In this document: positions 24,294 through 32,362 of the stretch, one piece after another
Position numbering within the stretch: the first letter of the stretch is position 1
Layout: the number at the start of each line of letters is the position of its first letter
Source of the DNA: CAXXXW01 sp963665555
GTDB lineage: Bacteria; Pseudomonadota; Alphaproteobacteria; Thalassobaculales; Thalassobaculaceae
Reading direction: 5' to 3'
Assembly (NCBI GenBank): GCA_963665555.2
Contig: OY762308.1
Span: forward strand, 1,984,001-2,048,000
Length of the DNA: 64,000 nucleotides
Position numbers and translations under genes: made by a program
Notes under the pieces: model-generated
What the model was told of the DNA's origin: nothing
The model's input: the letters and a program-made list of their open reading frames with translations, nothing else
The model's database searches: none

Positions 24294-24674
24294 TCAGCCG
24301 GCGACCGTTATCGTGCCGTCCTCGTTTCGCACCGGTGCCAAACCCGGCACTCGGCCGTCGAAACCGGGGTTGGAGAAGCTGAACAGCCGTATCGCCTTGA
24401 CCAAATCTCCTTGCCACATGATTGTGTTGGTATGGTCGATAAAGCAATTTCTCAACTCGAAATGCACCGAATTCACCACAAGCGTACAGTTGTCGAAACG
24501 GCAGCCGACGAACCTGTACCCGTCCAGAACGACGGTCTTCCCGTTGTACCAGAAGCCTTTCACCTCGGGCATGTACGCGAGCTTCGCGAGCTCCGCGAGG
24601 AGCTCGGTTCGGTCCGTTTCGGAGAGGGACACCGGGTTCGGCGCGGGCCGCGGATCGGTTCCTTCGCGTTCCAT
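24294..24674 (-). CDS. Small putative beta-helix protein of unknown function
   Basis: 126 aa from the ATG at 24674; an upstream ATG at 24743 would add 23 Arg/Ala-rich residues without a ribosome site. After a helical start (ETDRTELLAELAKLAYM) comes a series of short strands with regularly spaced hydrophobic and Cys residues (VVLDGYRFVGCRFDNCTL, then VHFELRNCFID). This resembles a few turns of a pentapeptide or right-handed beta helix. It is first in a two-gene operon with the membrane protein downstream. Function unknown; a sensor or decoy role in a two-component accessory system is one possibility. Confidence 0.7.
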   Translation of the reverse strand: MEREGTDPRPAPNPVSLSETDRTELLAELAKLAYMPEVKGFWYNGKTVVLDGYRFVGCRFDNCTLVVNSVHFELRNCFIDHTNTIMWQGDLVKAIRLFSFSNPGFDGRVPGLAPVRNEDGTITVAG

Positions 24675-24788
24675 GGCTCTCCTCGCCCGATCTCGCCGCG
24701 CCGGCCGCGCCAGCGGGACGTCGAATCCTAGCGCCGCCGCCAACGGCGACGCAAGGCGTTTCGGGAACGGCGGGCCGCCGGCCCGGCG

Positions 24789-25028
24789 CTACTCCTCCGG
24801 CGGGAGCAGGCGTTTCCTGAAGCGTTTGGCGAAACCCACCGGGTCGTCGAGGGGATCGGCCTCGGCGCGCGCCTCGCGGAAGGTTTCGGCCACGTGGCGG
24901 CCGGCGTTCTCGACCTTCGGCGCGGCCTTGCGGTAGGCGGTTCCGGCGGCCTCGGCGGCCTTGGCCCGGACCTCCGGGTTCTCGGCCAGCCGGCGCGCCG
25001 CCAGCATCAGCAGCCGGCGGCCGATCAC
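24789..25028 (-). CDS. Small helical protein overlapping the aminotransferase gene
   Basis: 79 aa. It starts at GTG 25028, overlapping the upstream stop by GTGA. Sequence is Ala/Arg/Lys/Glu-rich and almost wholly helical (LAENPEVRAKAAEAAGTAYRKAAPKVENAGRHVAETFREA), ending in KRFRKRLLPPEE. Similar small genes occur in alphaproteobacteria without assigned function. The coupled start suggests it is really translated, perhaps as a membrane-surface or DNA-associated protein. Confidence 0.6.
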   Translation of the reverse strand: MIGRRLLMLAARRLAENPEVRAKAAEAAGTAYRKAAPKVENAGRHVAETFREARAEADPLDDPVGFAKRFRKRLLPPEE

Positions 25029-26356
25029 GGCGCCGCCTCCCCGTCCGCCAGCAGCGCGCCCCGGCTGTCGAGGAACTCCTCGAAGCCGGCGACCGCGATG
25101 TCGAGGTCGGCCTCCGTCATCGGCAGCGACAGGTTCATCATGCCGCGCCGGGCGAGGTAGACGCCGGACCGGATCATGTCGAGATGCAGCAGGCCGCGCC
25201 TTGTCTCCGTCGCGGGGTCGCTCCCGCGCGCGGGCGGGCGCTCGACCGGGCCGGCGGCGAAGTGGACATTGCACATCGAGCCGATTCCCGTGACTTGCGC
25301 CGGCAGGCCGCGCGCGGCGATGGCGCCGCCGAGGCGGGCGCGGAAGCGGTCCCCCATCGCGTTCAGGGCCTCGCACGCCTGGGGCGTGAACAGCCGCTCC
25401 AGCCCGGCCAGCCCGGCCGTCATCGAGATGATGTTGTTGTTGAAGGTGCCGGCGTGCGGCCAGGCGCCGGCCGCGCGCGGGTCGAAGCCGCGCATGATGT
25501 CGGCCCGCCCGCCGAAGGCCCCGAAACTCGCCCCGCCGCCGAGGTACTTGCCGAGCGTCACCAGGTCCGGCGCGAGGCCGTACTTGCCGTGCAGCCCGCC
25601 GGGGGCGAGGCGGGAGGTCATCACCTCGTCCAGGATCAGCAGCGCGCCGGCCGCCTCCGTCTCCGCCCGCAGCGTGCGCAGGAAGTCCTCCGTGGCCGGG
25701 ATGCAGCCGGACGACCCCATCATCCCCTCGACGATGACGCAGGCGATGTCGTCGCCCTCGCGCCGCAGCGTCTCCCGCGCGGCCTCCTCGTCGTTGTAGG
25801 GGACCAGCACCGTCTCGAAGGGCGCGTTCACCGGCGTCGGCGCGGCGAAGTACAGCACGCCGCCGTGGTAGCCGCCGCGCATCCCCACGATCTTCGACCG
25901 GCCGGTGAAGGCGCGGGCGGCGCCGATCGCCATCAGGTTGGCCTCGGTCCCGGAATTGGTGAAGCGCGCGAGTTCGAGCGCCGGGAAACGGTCCACCAGC
26001 GCGCGGGCCAGCCGCGCCTCCACCAGGTTCGGCCCGCCCAGCGCGATGCCGCCGCGCACCGCCTCGCCGATCGCCTCCTGGATAACCTCGTTGTCGTGGC
26101 CGTAGATGCCGGCGGTGTACTCGCCGAGGAAATCGACCAGTTCGTGGCCGTCCGCGTCCCACAGCCGCGCGCCGCCGCCGCGCGCGAAGGCGAGCGGGAA
26201 GGGCGCGTAGTGCAGCACGGTGCGGGTGTTGCCGCCGGGCATGACCTCGGCGGCGGCGGCGTTGAGCGCGGCGCTTTCCGGGTTGCGGGCGCGGAACGCC
26301 TCCTCGGCCTCGGCGTAGGCGGCGTCCAGGTCGACATTAGCGAGGCGCATGTCCAT
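25025..26356 (-). CDS. Class III aminotransferase, glutamate-1-semialdehyde aminomutase-like
   Basis: 443 aa. The PLP lysine lies in LVTLGKYLGGGASFGAFGG, the phosphate-binding segment in TNSGTEANLMAIGAARAFTGR and the Asp in LLILDEVMTSRL. These are the features of the HemL-like branch of class III aminotransferases. The real HemL has closely conserved neighbours of these motifs, but many paralogs in this branch act on amino acids or amines, and the position after mtnA rather than near heme genes favours a catabolic aminotransferase. The ATG at 26356 was taken; the gap to mtnA is 33 bases. Confidence 0.85.
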   Translation of the reverse strand: MDMRLANVDLDAAYAEAEEAFRARNPESAALNAAAAEVMPGGNTRTVLHYAPFPLAFARGGGARLWDADGHELVDFLGEYTAGIYGHDNEVIQEAIGEAVRGGIALGGPNLVEARLARALVDRFPALELARFTNSGTEANLMAIGAARAFTGRSKIVGMRGGYHGGVLYFAAPTPVNAPFETVLVPYNDEEAARETLRREGDDIACVIVEGMMGSSGCIPATEDFLRTLRAETEAAGALLILDEVMTSRLAPGGLHGKYGLAPDLVTLGKYLGGGASFGAFGGRADIMRGFDPRAAGAWPHAGTFNNNIISMTAGLAGLERLFTPQACEALNAMGDRFRARLGGAIAARGLPAQVTGIGSMCNVHFAAGPVERPPARGSDPATETRRGLLHLDMIRSGVYLARRGMMNLSLPMTEADLDIAVAGFEEFLDSRGALLADGEAAP

Positions 26357-26389
26357 GGCGTTCCCTCCCTTGGGTTTCAGGCGGCGGTT

Positions 26390-27490
26390 TCAGGCGGCCC
26401 GGCGTTCCGGGAACAGCGCCAGCAGCCCCTCCTCCGAGGCCTCGGCGATGCCGCGTTCGGTGATCAGGCCCGCCACCAGCCGCGCCGGCGTCACGTCGAA
26501 GGCGGGGTTGGCGGCCGGCGCGCCCTCCGGCGCGACCGCGACGGTGGCGAGCCGCCCGTCGTCGAGCCGGCCGGTGACCCGCGTCACCTCCTCCGGCGCG
26601 CGCTCCTCGATCGGGATGTCGCGCGCGCCGTCGCGGGCGCTCCAGTCGATGGTGGGCGAGGGCAGCGCGACATGGAAGGGCACGCCGTTGTCCCGGGCGG
26701 CCAGCGCCTTCAGGTAGGTGCCGATCTTGTTGCACACATCGCCCGCCGCCGTCGTCCGGTCCGTGCCGACGATCGCCAGGTCCACCGCGCCGCGCCGCAT
26801 CAGGTGGCCGGCGGCGTTGTCGGCGATCACCGTGTGCGGCACGCCGTGGTTCGCCAGTTCCCAGGCGGTCAGGCTCGCGCCCTGGTTGCGCGGGCGCGTC
26901 TCGCTAACCCAGACATGCACCGCGACGCCGGCGTCGTGCGCCATGTAGATCGGCGCGGTGGCGGTTCCCCAGTCCACCGTCGCGAGCCAGCCGGCGTTGC
27001 AGTGGGTGAGGATGTTGACGGGCGCGCCCGCCGGCCGGGCGGCGGCGATCCGGCGGACCAGCGGCAGGCCGGCCTCGCCGATGGCGCGGTTGATCGCCAC
27101 GTCCTCGTCGCAAATCCCTTCGGCGAGTTCGCGGGCGGCGTCGGGCCGCGCGGCGGGGTCGAGCGGGGCGAGCCGCGCCCGCGCCGCGTCCAGCGCCCAG
27201 CGCAGGTTGACGGCCGTCGGCCGCGTCGCCAGCAGCGCCGCGCGGGCGCGCTCCAGCCCCTCGTCCGAGGGGTCCTCGCGCATCGCCAGCCACATGCCCC
27301 AGGCCGCCGTCGCCCCGATGAGCGGCGCGCCGCGCACCGTCATGTCGCGGATCGCGCGGGCCGCGTCCGCCGCTGTCGCGAGCCGGGCGACCGCGAACTC
27401 GTGCGGCAGCCGCGTCTGGTCGATCGTCTCGACCGCGCGCCCGTCCGGGGCGGGCCAGATCGTCCGCGTCGCCACGCCGTCCACCTTCAT
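26390..27490 (-). CDS. mtnA: S-methyl-5-thioribose-1-phosphate isomerase
   Basis: 366 aa, an aldose-ketose isomerase of the methionine salvage pathway that converts methylthioribose-1-phosphate to the ribulose form. Both catalytic residues are present: Cys in NILTHCNAGWLATVDWGTA and Asp in AIVGTDRTTAAGDVCNKIGTY. The N-terminal RDMTVRGAPLIGATAAWG loop is also typical. No mtnK, mtnP, mtnB or mtnC is in the window, so the remaining salvage steps must be elsewhere. A related role in 5-deoxyribose or isoprenoid-linked salvage, known for some alphaproteobacteria, is possible. First gene of a three-gene operon. Confidence 0.93.
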   Translation of the reverse strand: MKVDGVATRTIWPAPDGRAVETIDQTRLPHEFAVARLATAADAARAIRDMTVRGAPLIGATAAWGMWLAMREDPSDEGLERARAALLATRPTAVNLRWALDAARARLAPLDPAARPDAARELAEGICDEDVAINRAIGEAGLPLVRRIAAARPAGAPVNILTHCNAGWLATVDWGTATAPIYMAHDAGVAVHVWVSETRPRNQGASLTAWELANHGVPHTVIADNAAGHLMRRGAVDLAIVGTDRTTAAGDVCNKIGTYLKALAARDNGVPFHVALPSPTIDWSARDGARDIPIEERAPEEVTRVTGRLDDGRLATVAVAPEGAPAANPAFDVTPARLVAGLITERGIAEASEEGLLALFPERRAA

Positions 27491-27633
27491 GCGCCCGCCC
27501 CCCGCGCGCCGCCGGAGACGGCCATGGTAACGCGCCGCCCCGGCGAATTGAAGCGCGGCGCCGCGCGGCGATGGGCTATAAGTCCCGGCGGGGCCGGAAG
27601 GCCGGAACGGAGACGCGGGAACGGGCGCCGGCC

Positions 27634-28056
27634 GTGGAAATCGACACGACAGATCTCAGGCGCTGCGTCCTGACGCTGGAAACGGCGCTCGAAAGGCTGC
27701 GCGCGCGGGAACCCGGCGACATCGAGCACGACCTCTACCGCGCCGCCTGCGTCAAGGAATTCGAGCTCGTGCTCGAAATGTCCGGCGGCCTGCCGCGCCG
27801 GCGCCGGCGCGACTGGTTCGCCAGCAACCGGCGGATCGACAGCCTGACCTTCAAGGATGTTTTCCGCCACGCCGCCAGGAACGGGCTGGTCGAGGTGGAA
27901 GCCGTCGAACGCTGGTTCGCCTACCGCGATCATCGCAACGAAACGGCGCATCGCTATGGCAAGCGGTTCGCCGAAGGCGCCGTGGAACTGCTTCCCGACT
28001 TTATCGTGGACGCGCGCGCCCTTGCCGACGCGATCGGGGAGTCGCGGGATGGCTGA
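27634..28056 (+). CDS. HEPN / HI0074-like nucleotidyltransferase-partner protein
   Basis: 140 aa from the GTG at 27634; the frame is open to an ATG at 27571, but those 21 extra residues are Arg/Gly-rich. It is all-helical with VKEFELVLEMSGGL, a FKDVFRHAARNGLV helix and the HEPN motif RNETAH (Arg-x4-His) in YRDHRNETAHRYG. In HEPN/MNT toxin-antitoxin modules the HEPN protein is an RNase toxin and the MNT partner AMPylates it. The stop overlaps the start of the MNT gene by eight bases. Many HI0074 members lack toxicity, so a toxin role must be tested. Confidence 0.8.
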   Translation: MEIDTTDLRRCVLTLETALERLRAREPGDIEHDLYRAACVKEFELVLEMSGGLPRRRRRDWFASNRRIDSLTFKDVFRHAARNGLVEVEAVERWFAYRDHRNETAHRYGKRFAEGAVELLPDFIVDARALADAIGESRDG

Positions 28057-28381
28057 CGCCCTGCTCCTGAAGGACCGGCACCGCGCGATGCTGGAGGCGC
28101 TGGTCCACGTCAACCTGCCGGGCGTCGAGGTCTGGGCCTACGGGAGCCGCGCGAACGGGCGCGCCCACGACGGGAGCGATCTCGACCTCGCGCTGCGCGG
28201 TCCCGGCCTCGCCGAAATCGACCCCGCCCGCCTCGCCGCCTTCCGCCGGGCGCTGCGGGACTCGAACATCCCCTTCCTGGTGGACGCGCACGACTGGGCG
28301 CGCCTGCCCGAACGCTTCCGCCGCGAGATCGAGCGCGAGCGGGTCGTGCTCGTCCCGCCCGCCGGAGGAGGCCGTCGATGA
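28049..28381 (+). CDS. MNT nucleotidyltransferase, putative antitoxin
   Basis: 110 aa minimal nucleotidyltransferase. The motif GSRANGRAHDGSDLDLAL carries Gly-Ser and the metal-binding Asp-x-Asp pair, and the third carboxylate lies in PFLVDAHDW. In HEPN/MNT modules this enzyme adds AMP groups to a Tyr next to the HEPN active site; the partner here has His-Arg-Tyr-Gly after the motif, which supplies a candidate Tyr. The stop overlaps the purB start as ATGA, so the toxin-antitoxin-like pair and the essential purine gene form one translational chain. Confidence 0.83.
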   Translation: MADALLLKDRHRAMLEALVHVNLPGVEVWAYGSRANGRAHDGSDLDLALRGPGLAEIDPARLAAFRRALRDSNIPFLVDAHDWARLPERFRREIERERVVLVPPAGGGRR

Positions 28382-29688
28382 TCCCGCGCTATTCCCGTCC
28401 CGCCATGGCGAAAATCTGGGAGCCGGAGAACCGCTTCCGCATCTGGTTCGAGATCGAGGCGCACGCCTGCGACGCGATGGAGGAGATCGGCGCGGTCCCC
28501 CCCGGCACGGCGCGCGCGGTGCGCGAGCGCGGCGGGTTCGACATCGCCCGGATCGACGCGATCGAGGCCGAGACGAAGCACGACGTCATCGCCTTCCTCA
28601 CCAGCCTCGCCGAGCATGTCGGGCCGGAGGCGCGGTTCGTCCACCGGGGCATGACCTCCTCGGATGTGCTCGACACCTGTTTCGCGGTGCAGCTGGCCCA
28701 GGCCGCCGACCTTCTGCTGGCCGATCTCGACGCGCTGCTGGCGGCGCTGCGGCGCCGCGCCATGGAGCACAAGTTTACGCCGACGATCGGGCGCAGCCAC
28801 GGCATCCACGCCGAGCCGACGACCTTCGGCCTCAAGCTGGCGGGGCATTACGCCGAGTTCGCGCGCAACCGCGCCCGGCTGGAGGCGGCGCGGCGCGAGG
28901 TCGCCACCTGCGCCATCTCCGGCCCGGTCGGGACCTTCGCCGATGTCGATCCGCGCGTCGAGGCGCATGTCGCGGCCGCGCTCGGCCTCGCGGTCGAGCC
29001 GGTCTCGACCCAGGTTATCCCGCGCGACCGCCACGCCATGTTCTTCGCCACGCTCGCGGTGGCGGCGAGTTCGGTGGAGCGGCTGGCGGTCGAAATCCGC
29101 CACCTCCAGCGCACCGAGGTGGGGGAGGCGGAGGAGTTCTTCTCCGCCGGCCAGAAGGGGTCGTCGGCGATGCCGCACAAGCGCAACCCCGTGCTGACGG
29201 AGAACCTGACCGGGCTGGCGCGGCTGGCGCGGAGCCACGCGCTCCCGGCCATGGAGAACGTGGCGCTGTGGCACGAGCGCGACATCTCGCATTCGTCCGT
29301 CGAGCGCGTGATCGGGCCGGACGCCACGATCGCGCTCGACTTCGCGCTCGCCCGGCTGGCGGGCGTGGTCGAGCGGCTGGTCGTCTATCCCGACGCGATG
29401 CGCGCCAACCTGGAGCGCCTCGGCGGGCTGGTCCATTCGCAGCGCGTCATGCTCGAACTGACACAGCGCGGCATGAGCCGGGAGGCCGCCTACGCCGCCG
29501 TGCAGCGCAACGCCATGGCGGCCTGGCGCGGCGACGGCGGTTTCCTCGCCCTGCTCAAGGCCGACGCCGGAATCCGCGCCCGGCTGGACGAGGCGGGGAT
29601 CGAGGCGCTGTTCGACATGGCGGCGCACACGCGCCACGTGGACACGATCTTCGCGCGCGTGTTCGGGGAGGCGGGCGCGGGCGGCTAA
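28378..29688 (+). CDS. purB: Adenylosuccinate lyase
   Basis: 436 aa. It cleaves SAICAR to AICAR and adenylosuccinate to AMP in purine synthesis. The fumarase-superfamily signature GSSAMPHKRNP is intact, the TSSDVLDT and GRSHGIHAEPTTFG segments supply the catalytic His and Ser/Thr contacts, and length is usual for the alphaproteobacterial form. Its ATG overlaps the MNT stop. A purine gene neighbourhood (purS, purC, purH) lies within 9 kb downstream but not in one operon. Confidence 0.95.
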   Translation: MIPRYSRPAMAKIWEPENRFRIWFEIEAHACDAMEEIGAVPPGTARAVRERGGFDIARIDAIEAETKHDVIAFLTSLAEHVGPEARFVHRGMTSSDVLDTCFAVQLAQAADLLLADLDALLAALRRRAMEHKFTPTIGRSHGIHAEPTTFGLKLAGHYAEFARNRARLEAARREVATCAISGPVGTFADVDPRVEAHVAAALGLAVEPVSTQVIPRDRHAMFFATLAVAASSVERLAVEIRHLQRTEVGEAEEFFSAGQKGSSAMPHKRNPVLTENLTGLARLARSHALPAMENVALWHERDISHSSVERVIGPDATIALDFALARLAGVVERLVVYPDAMRANLERLGGLVHSQRVMLELTQRGMSREAAYAAVQRNAMAAWRGDGGFLALLKADAGIRARLDEAGIEALFDMAAHTRHVDTIFARVFGEAGAGG

Positions 29689-29692
29689 CGGC

Positions 29693-30406
29693 CTATCCCA
29701 GGTCCAGCGGCAGGCGGCCGCGCAGCGCGATCTCCGCCGTCGAGACCGCGCAGTCGTGGCACACCGCCTCGACGCCGGCGGCGCGCGCGCGGTCCAGCGC
29801 GGCGCGGTAGGCCGGGTCGATGTCGGCGGCGACGGCGAAACGGTCGCAATCCATCCGCTGGACGACATAGACCGTGACGGCCCGGTCGCCGGCCGCGACC
29901 CGCCCCGCCATCTCCGCCAGGTGCCGGGCGCCGCGCGCGGTCACGGCGTCCGGGAACTCGGCCGCGCCCGGATTCGGCCCGTCGTCGCGCTTCATGTGCA
30001 CATTCTTCGCCTCGACCCAGCAGCGCCCGCGCGCCGGGTCCTCCAGCAGGATGTCGATGCGCGAGCGCGCGCCGTAGCGCACCTCGCGCCGCGCCGTCGC
30101 GTAGCCCGCCAGTTCCGGGACCGCGCCGGCGGCGATCGCCTCGGCGAGGATGGCGTTGGGCCGGCCGGTGTGCGCGCCGACAAGCCCGTCCGCCGTCTCG
30201 ACGATCTCCAGCGTGTGGGCGAGCTTGCGCCTGGGGTTGTCCGAGCGCGAGACCCAGACGCGAAGGCCCGGCTCCGCGATCCCGGTCATCGCGCCGGGGT
30301 TCGGGCAGTGGACCGTCGCCTCCGTCCCGTCCTCGAAGCGCACATCGGCCAGGAAGCGCTTGTAGCGCCGCAGCAGGCGGGCGGGGATCGTCGGGGGCAG
30401 TTGCAC
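29693..30406 (-). CDS. sfsA: Sugar fermentation stimulation protein SfsA homolog
   Basis: 237 aa from GTG 30406. The order YKRFLADVRFEDG, HCPNPGAMTG, RSDNPRRKLAHTLE, ILLEDPARGRCWVEAKNV, FPDAVTARGARHL matches SfsA. The Asp/Glu/Lys of the central block form a nuclease-like (PD-(D/E)XK type) active site. SfsA was named for an effect on mal gene expression in E. coli and is described as DNA-binding; its true role is unclear. It is convergent with purB, stops four bases apart. Confidence 0.93.
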   Translation of the reverse strand: MQLPPTIPARLLRRYKRFLADVRFEDGTEATVHCPNPGAMTGIAEPGLRVWVSRSDNPRRKLAHTLEIVETADGLVGAHTGRPNAILAEAIAAGAVPELAGYATARREVRYGARSRIDILLEDPARGRCWVEAKNVHMKRDDGPNPGAAEFPDAVTARGARHLAEMAGRVAAGDRAVTVYVVQRMDCDRFAVAADIDPAYRAALDRARAAGVEAVCHDCAVSTAEIALRGRLPLDLG

Positions 30407-30472
30407 GGGCCGGCTCCCTGGGCGATGGTGCGCCCGCCAGCATAACCGCCATCGTGGACCGAAGCCGCCGCC

Positions 30473-31264
30473 ATGACCGCCCCGACGATCGCCCGCGACG
30501 CCCCCGAACCCGAAATCGTCACCGCCGCCTTCGTCTGCATCGGCGACGAGATCCTCTCCGGCCGCACCAGGGACGCCAATCTCGGCTTCATCGCGGAACG
30601 GCTGGTCGAGGCCGGCATACGCCTGCGCGAGGCCCGCGTGGTGCGCGACGACGAGGACGAGATCGCCGGGACCGTCCGCGAACTCAGCGCCCGCTACGAC
30701 CATGTGTTCACCTCCGGAGGCATCGGCCCGACGCACGACGACATCACCTGCGATTCGGTGGCGAAGTCCTTCGGCCTCGCGGTGCGCCACGATCCCGAAG
30801 CCGTCCGCCGCATGGAGGCGCACGCCAAGCGCGCCGGCCTGGAGCTGAACGAGGCGCGGATGCGCATGGCCCGCACGCCGGAGGGCGCGGCGCTGATCCG
30901 CAACCCGGTCTCGGCCGCGCCGGGCTTCACGGTCGGGAACGTGCATGTGATGGCGGGCGTGCCGCGCATCTTCCAGGCCATGGTGAAGGAGTTGCTGCCC
31001 ACGCTGCGCGGCGGGGCCAAGATGCTGTCGGTCTCGGTCGTCTCCAATCTCGGCGAGGGCGCGGTGGCCGCCGGGCTGGGCGACATCCAGGCGCGCTATC
31101 CCGACGTCGACATCGGCAGCTACCCCTATTTCCGCGCCGGCTCCTTCGGGACCACGCTGGTGCTGCGCGGCGTGGACCGGGCGCGGATCGAGGCGGCGGC
31201 GGAAGAGGCGCGCCGGCTGATCCGCGACATCGGCGGCGTTCCGAGCGACCCCGAGGAGGACTGA
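30473..31264 (+). CDS. Molybdopterin-binding domain protein (MoaB/CinA-N type)
   Basis: 263 aa. The MogA-like fold is marked by IGDEILSGRTRDAN near residue 24 and the TSGGIGPTHDDIT loop near 80. There is no C-terminal CinA nicotinamide-nucleotide amidase domain, so it is the short form usually annotated as a competence/damage-inducible CinA-like protein. It may bind molybdopterin or a nucleotide. Five bases separate it from the enoyl-CoA hydratase gene, which could be co-transcribed. Confidence 0.88.
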   Translation: MTAPTIARDAPEPEIVTAAFVCIGDEILSGRTRDANLGFIAERLVEAGIRLREARVVRDDEDEIAGTVRELSARYDHVFTSGGIGPTHDDITCDSVAKSFGLAVRHDPEAVRRMEAHAKRAGLELNEARMRMARTPEGAALIRNPVSAAPGFTVGNVHVMAGVPRIFQAMVKELLPTLRGGAKMLSVSVVSNLGEGAVAAGLGDIQARYPDVDIGSYPYFRAGSFGTTLVLRGVDRARIEAAAEEARRLIRDIGGVPSDPEED

Positions 31265-31268
31265 ACCC

Positions 31269-32042
31269 GTGACCGTCTCCATCGACCGCCGGCCGTCCGG
31301 CACCGGCGAGATCGTCGCCGTGACCTTCGACCGGCGCGCCAAGCTCAACGCGCTCGACAGCGCGTCGATCGCCGAGCTTTCGGAGGCCTTCGCCGGCCTC
31401 GCGGGCGACGACGCCGTCCGCGCCGTCGTGCTGACCGGGGCGGGGGACCGCGCCTTCGTCGGCGGCGCCGACATAAGCGAACTGAACGGCCTGACGGTGG
31501 AGAGCGCGCGGGCGTTCATTACCCGGCTGCACGAGTTGTTCCGCGCCATCCGCGCCTTCCCGGCGCCGGTGATCGCGCGGGTGAACGGCTACAGCCTCGG
31601 CGCGGGGATGGAACTGGCGGCGGCCTGCGACATGCGGGTCGCCTCGGACAACGCCGTGTTCGGGATGCCGGAGGTGCGGGTCGGCCTGCCCTCGGTGATC
31701 GAGGCGGCGCTGCTGCCCCGCCTGGTCGGCTGGGGGCGCGCCAACTACCTGGTCCTGACGGGCGAGACCATCGACGCCGCGACGGCGCACGAATGGGGCC
31801 TGGTCGAATCGCCGCCGGTTCCGCTGTCGGAACTCGACGCGGCGACGGCGAAGGTGGCGGAGGCCATCGCCGCCGCCGGGCCGCTGGCGGTCCGCGCGCA
31901 AAAGCGCCTGGTGGGCGAGTGGGAGCGCCTGCCGCTGGAGGACGCCATCCGCGCCGGGATCGACTCGCTGGCCGCCGCCTTCGAGACCGACGAGCCGCGC
32001 CGCATGACGCGCCCCTTCCTGGAGCGCAAGAAGCGGGGGTAA
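31269..32042 (+). CDS. Enoyl-CoA hydratase/isomerase family protein
   Basis: 257 aa crotonase fold. The oxyanion hole residues lie in FVGGADISEL and YSLGAGMELAAACD. The expected first glutamate is seen in FGMPEVRVGLPSVIEAALLP, with Glu in MPEV; the second position of the usual hydratase Glu pair is replaced by the PSVIEAA stretch, so hydratase activity is likely but a related crotonase reaction is possible. GTG start at 31269. It belongs to acyl-CoA metabolism and has no pathway partner next to it. Confidence 0.88.
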   Translation: MTVSIDRRPSGTGEIVAVTFDRRAKLNALDSASIAELSEAFAGLAGDDAVRAVVLTGAGDRAFVGGADISELNGLTVESARAFITRLHELFRAIRAFPAPVIARVNGYSLGAGMELAAACDMRVASDNAVFGMPEVRVGLPSVIEAALLPRLVGWGRANYLVLTGETIDAATAHEWGLVESPPVPLSELDAATAKVAEAIAAAGPLAVRAQKRLVGEWERLPLEDAIRAGIDSLAAAFETDEPRRMTRPFLERKKRG

Positions 32043-32081
32043 GGCCGCGCGGGCGCGGGGGACGGCCGGCCCCGGCCGCCC

Positions 32082-32321
32082 CTACCCGACCTCCACCCGG
32101 TAGTCCTCGATCACCGGGTTGGCGAGCAGCCTGTCGCACATTTCGCGGACCGTCGCCTCGGCCCGGTCCGGGTCCGCCTCGTCCAGGTCGAGTTCGATGT
32201 ATTTGCCCTGGCGCACGTCGCCCACGCCCTCGAAGCCGAGCGTCGCCAGCGCGTTGGCGATCGCCTTGCCCTGCGGGTCGAGCACGCCCGGCTTCAGCGT
32301 GACATGGACCTTCGCGCGCAT
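32082..32321 (-). CDS. purS: Phosphoribosylformylglycinamidine synthase subunit PurS
   Basis: 79 aa, the usual PurS size. VHVTLKPGVLDPQGKAIANAL and KYIELDLDE are the conserved strands. PurS bridges PurL and PurQ in the three-subunit FGAM synthase. It follows purC by 41 bases on the same strand. The usual next genes purQ and purL are absent, and a plus-strand gene follows, so they lie elsewhere. Confidence 0.93.
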   Translation of the reverse strand: MRAKVHVTLKPGVLDPQGKAIANALATLGFEGVGDVRQGKYIELDLDEADPDRAEATVREMCDRLLANPVIEDYRVEVG

Positions 32322-32362
32322 CGCCCCCGCCCCCGCCTGTCCCGCCGCCGGACCGCGCGCCG

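Noticed and set aside
24789..26162. Single fused protein of the small helical protein with an upstream extension
   Set aside because: The upstream part is the antisense-like alternative frame of the aminotransferase; the GTG at 25028 with GTGA overlap is the natural start.
25025..26356. Aminotransferase as the true HemL of heme synthesis
   Set aside because: The motifs fit the broader HemL-like branch and the neighbours are methionine-salvage rather than tetrapyrrole genes; identity cannot be settled by reading.
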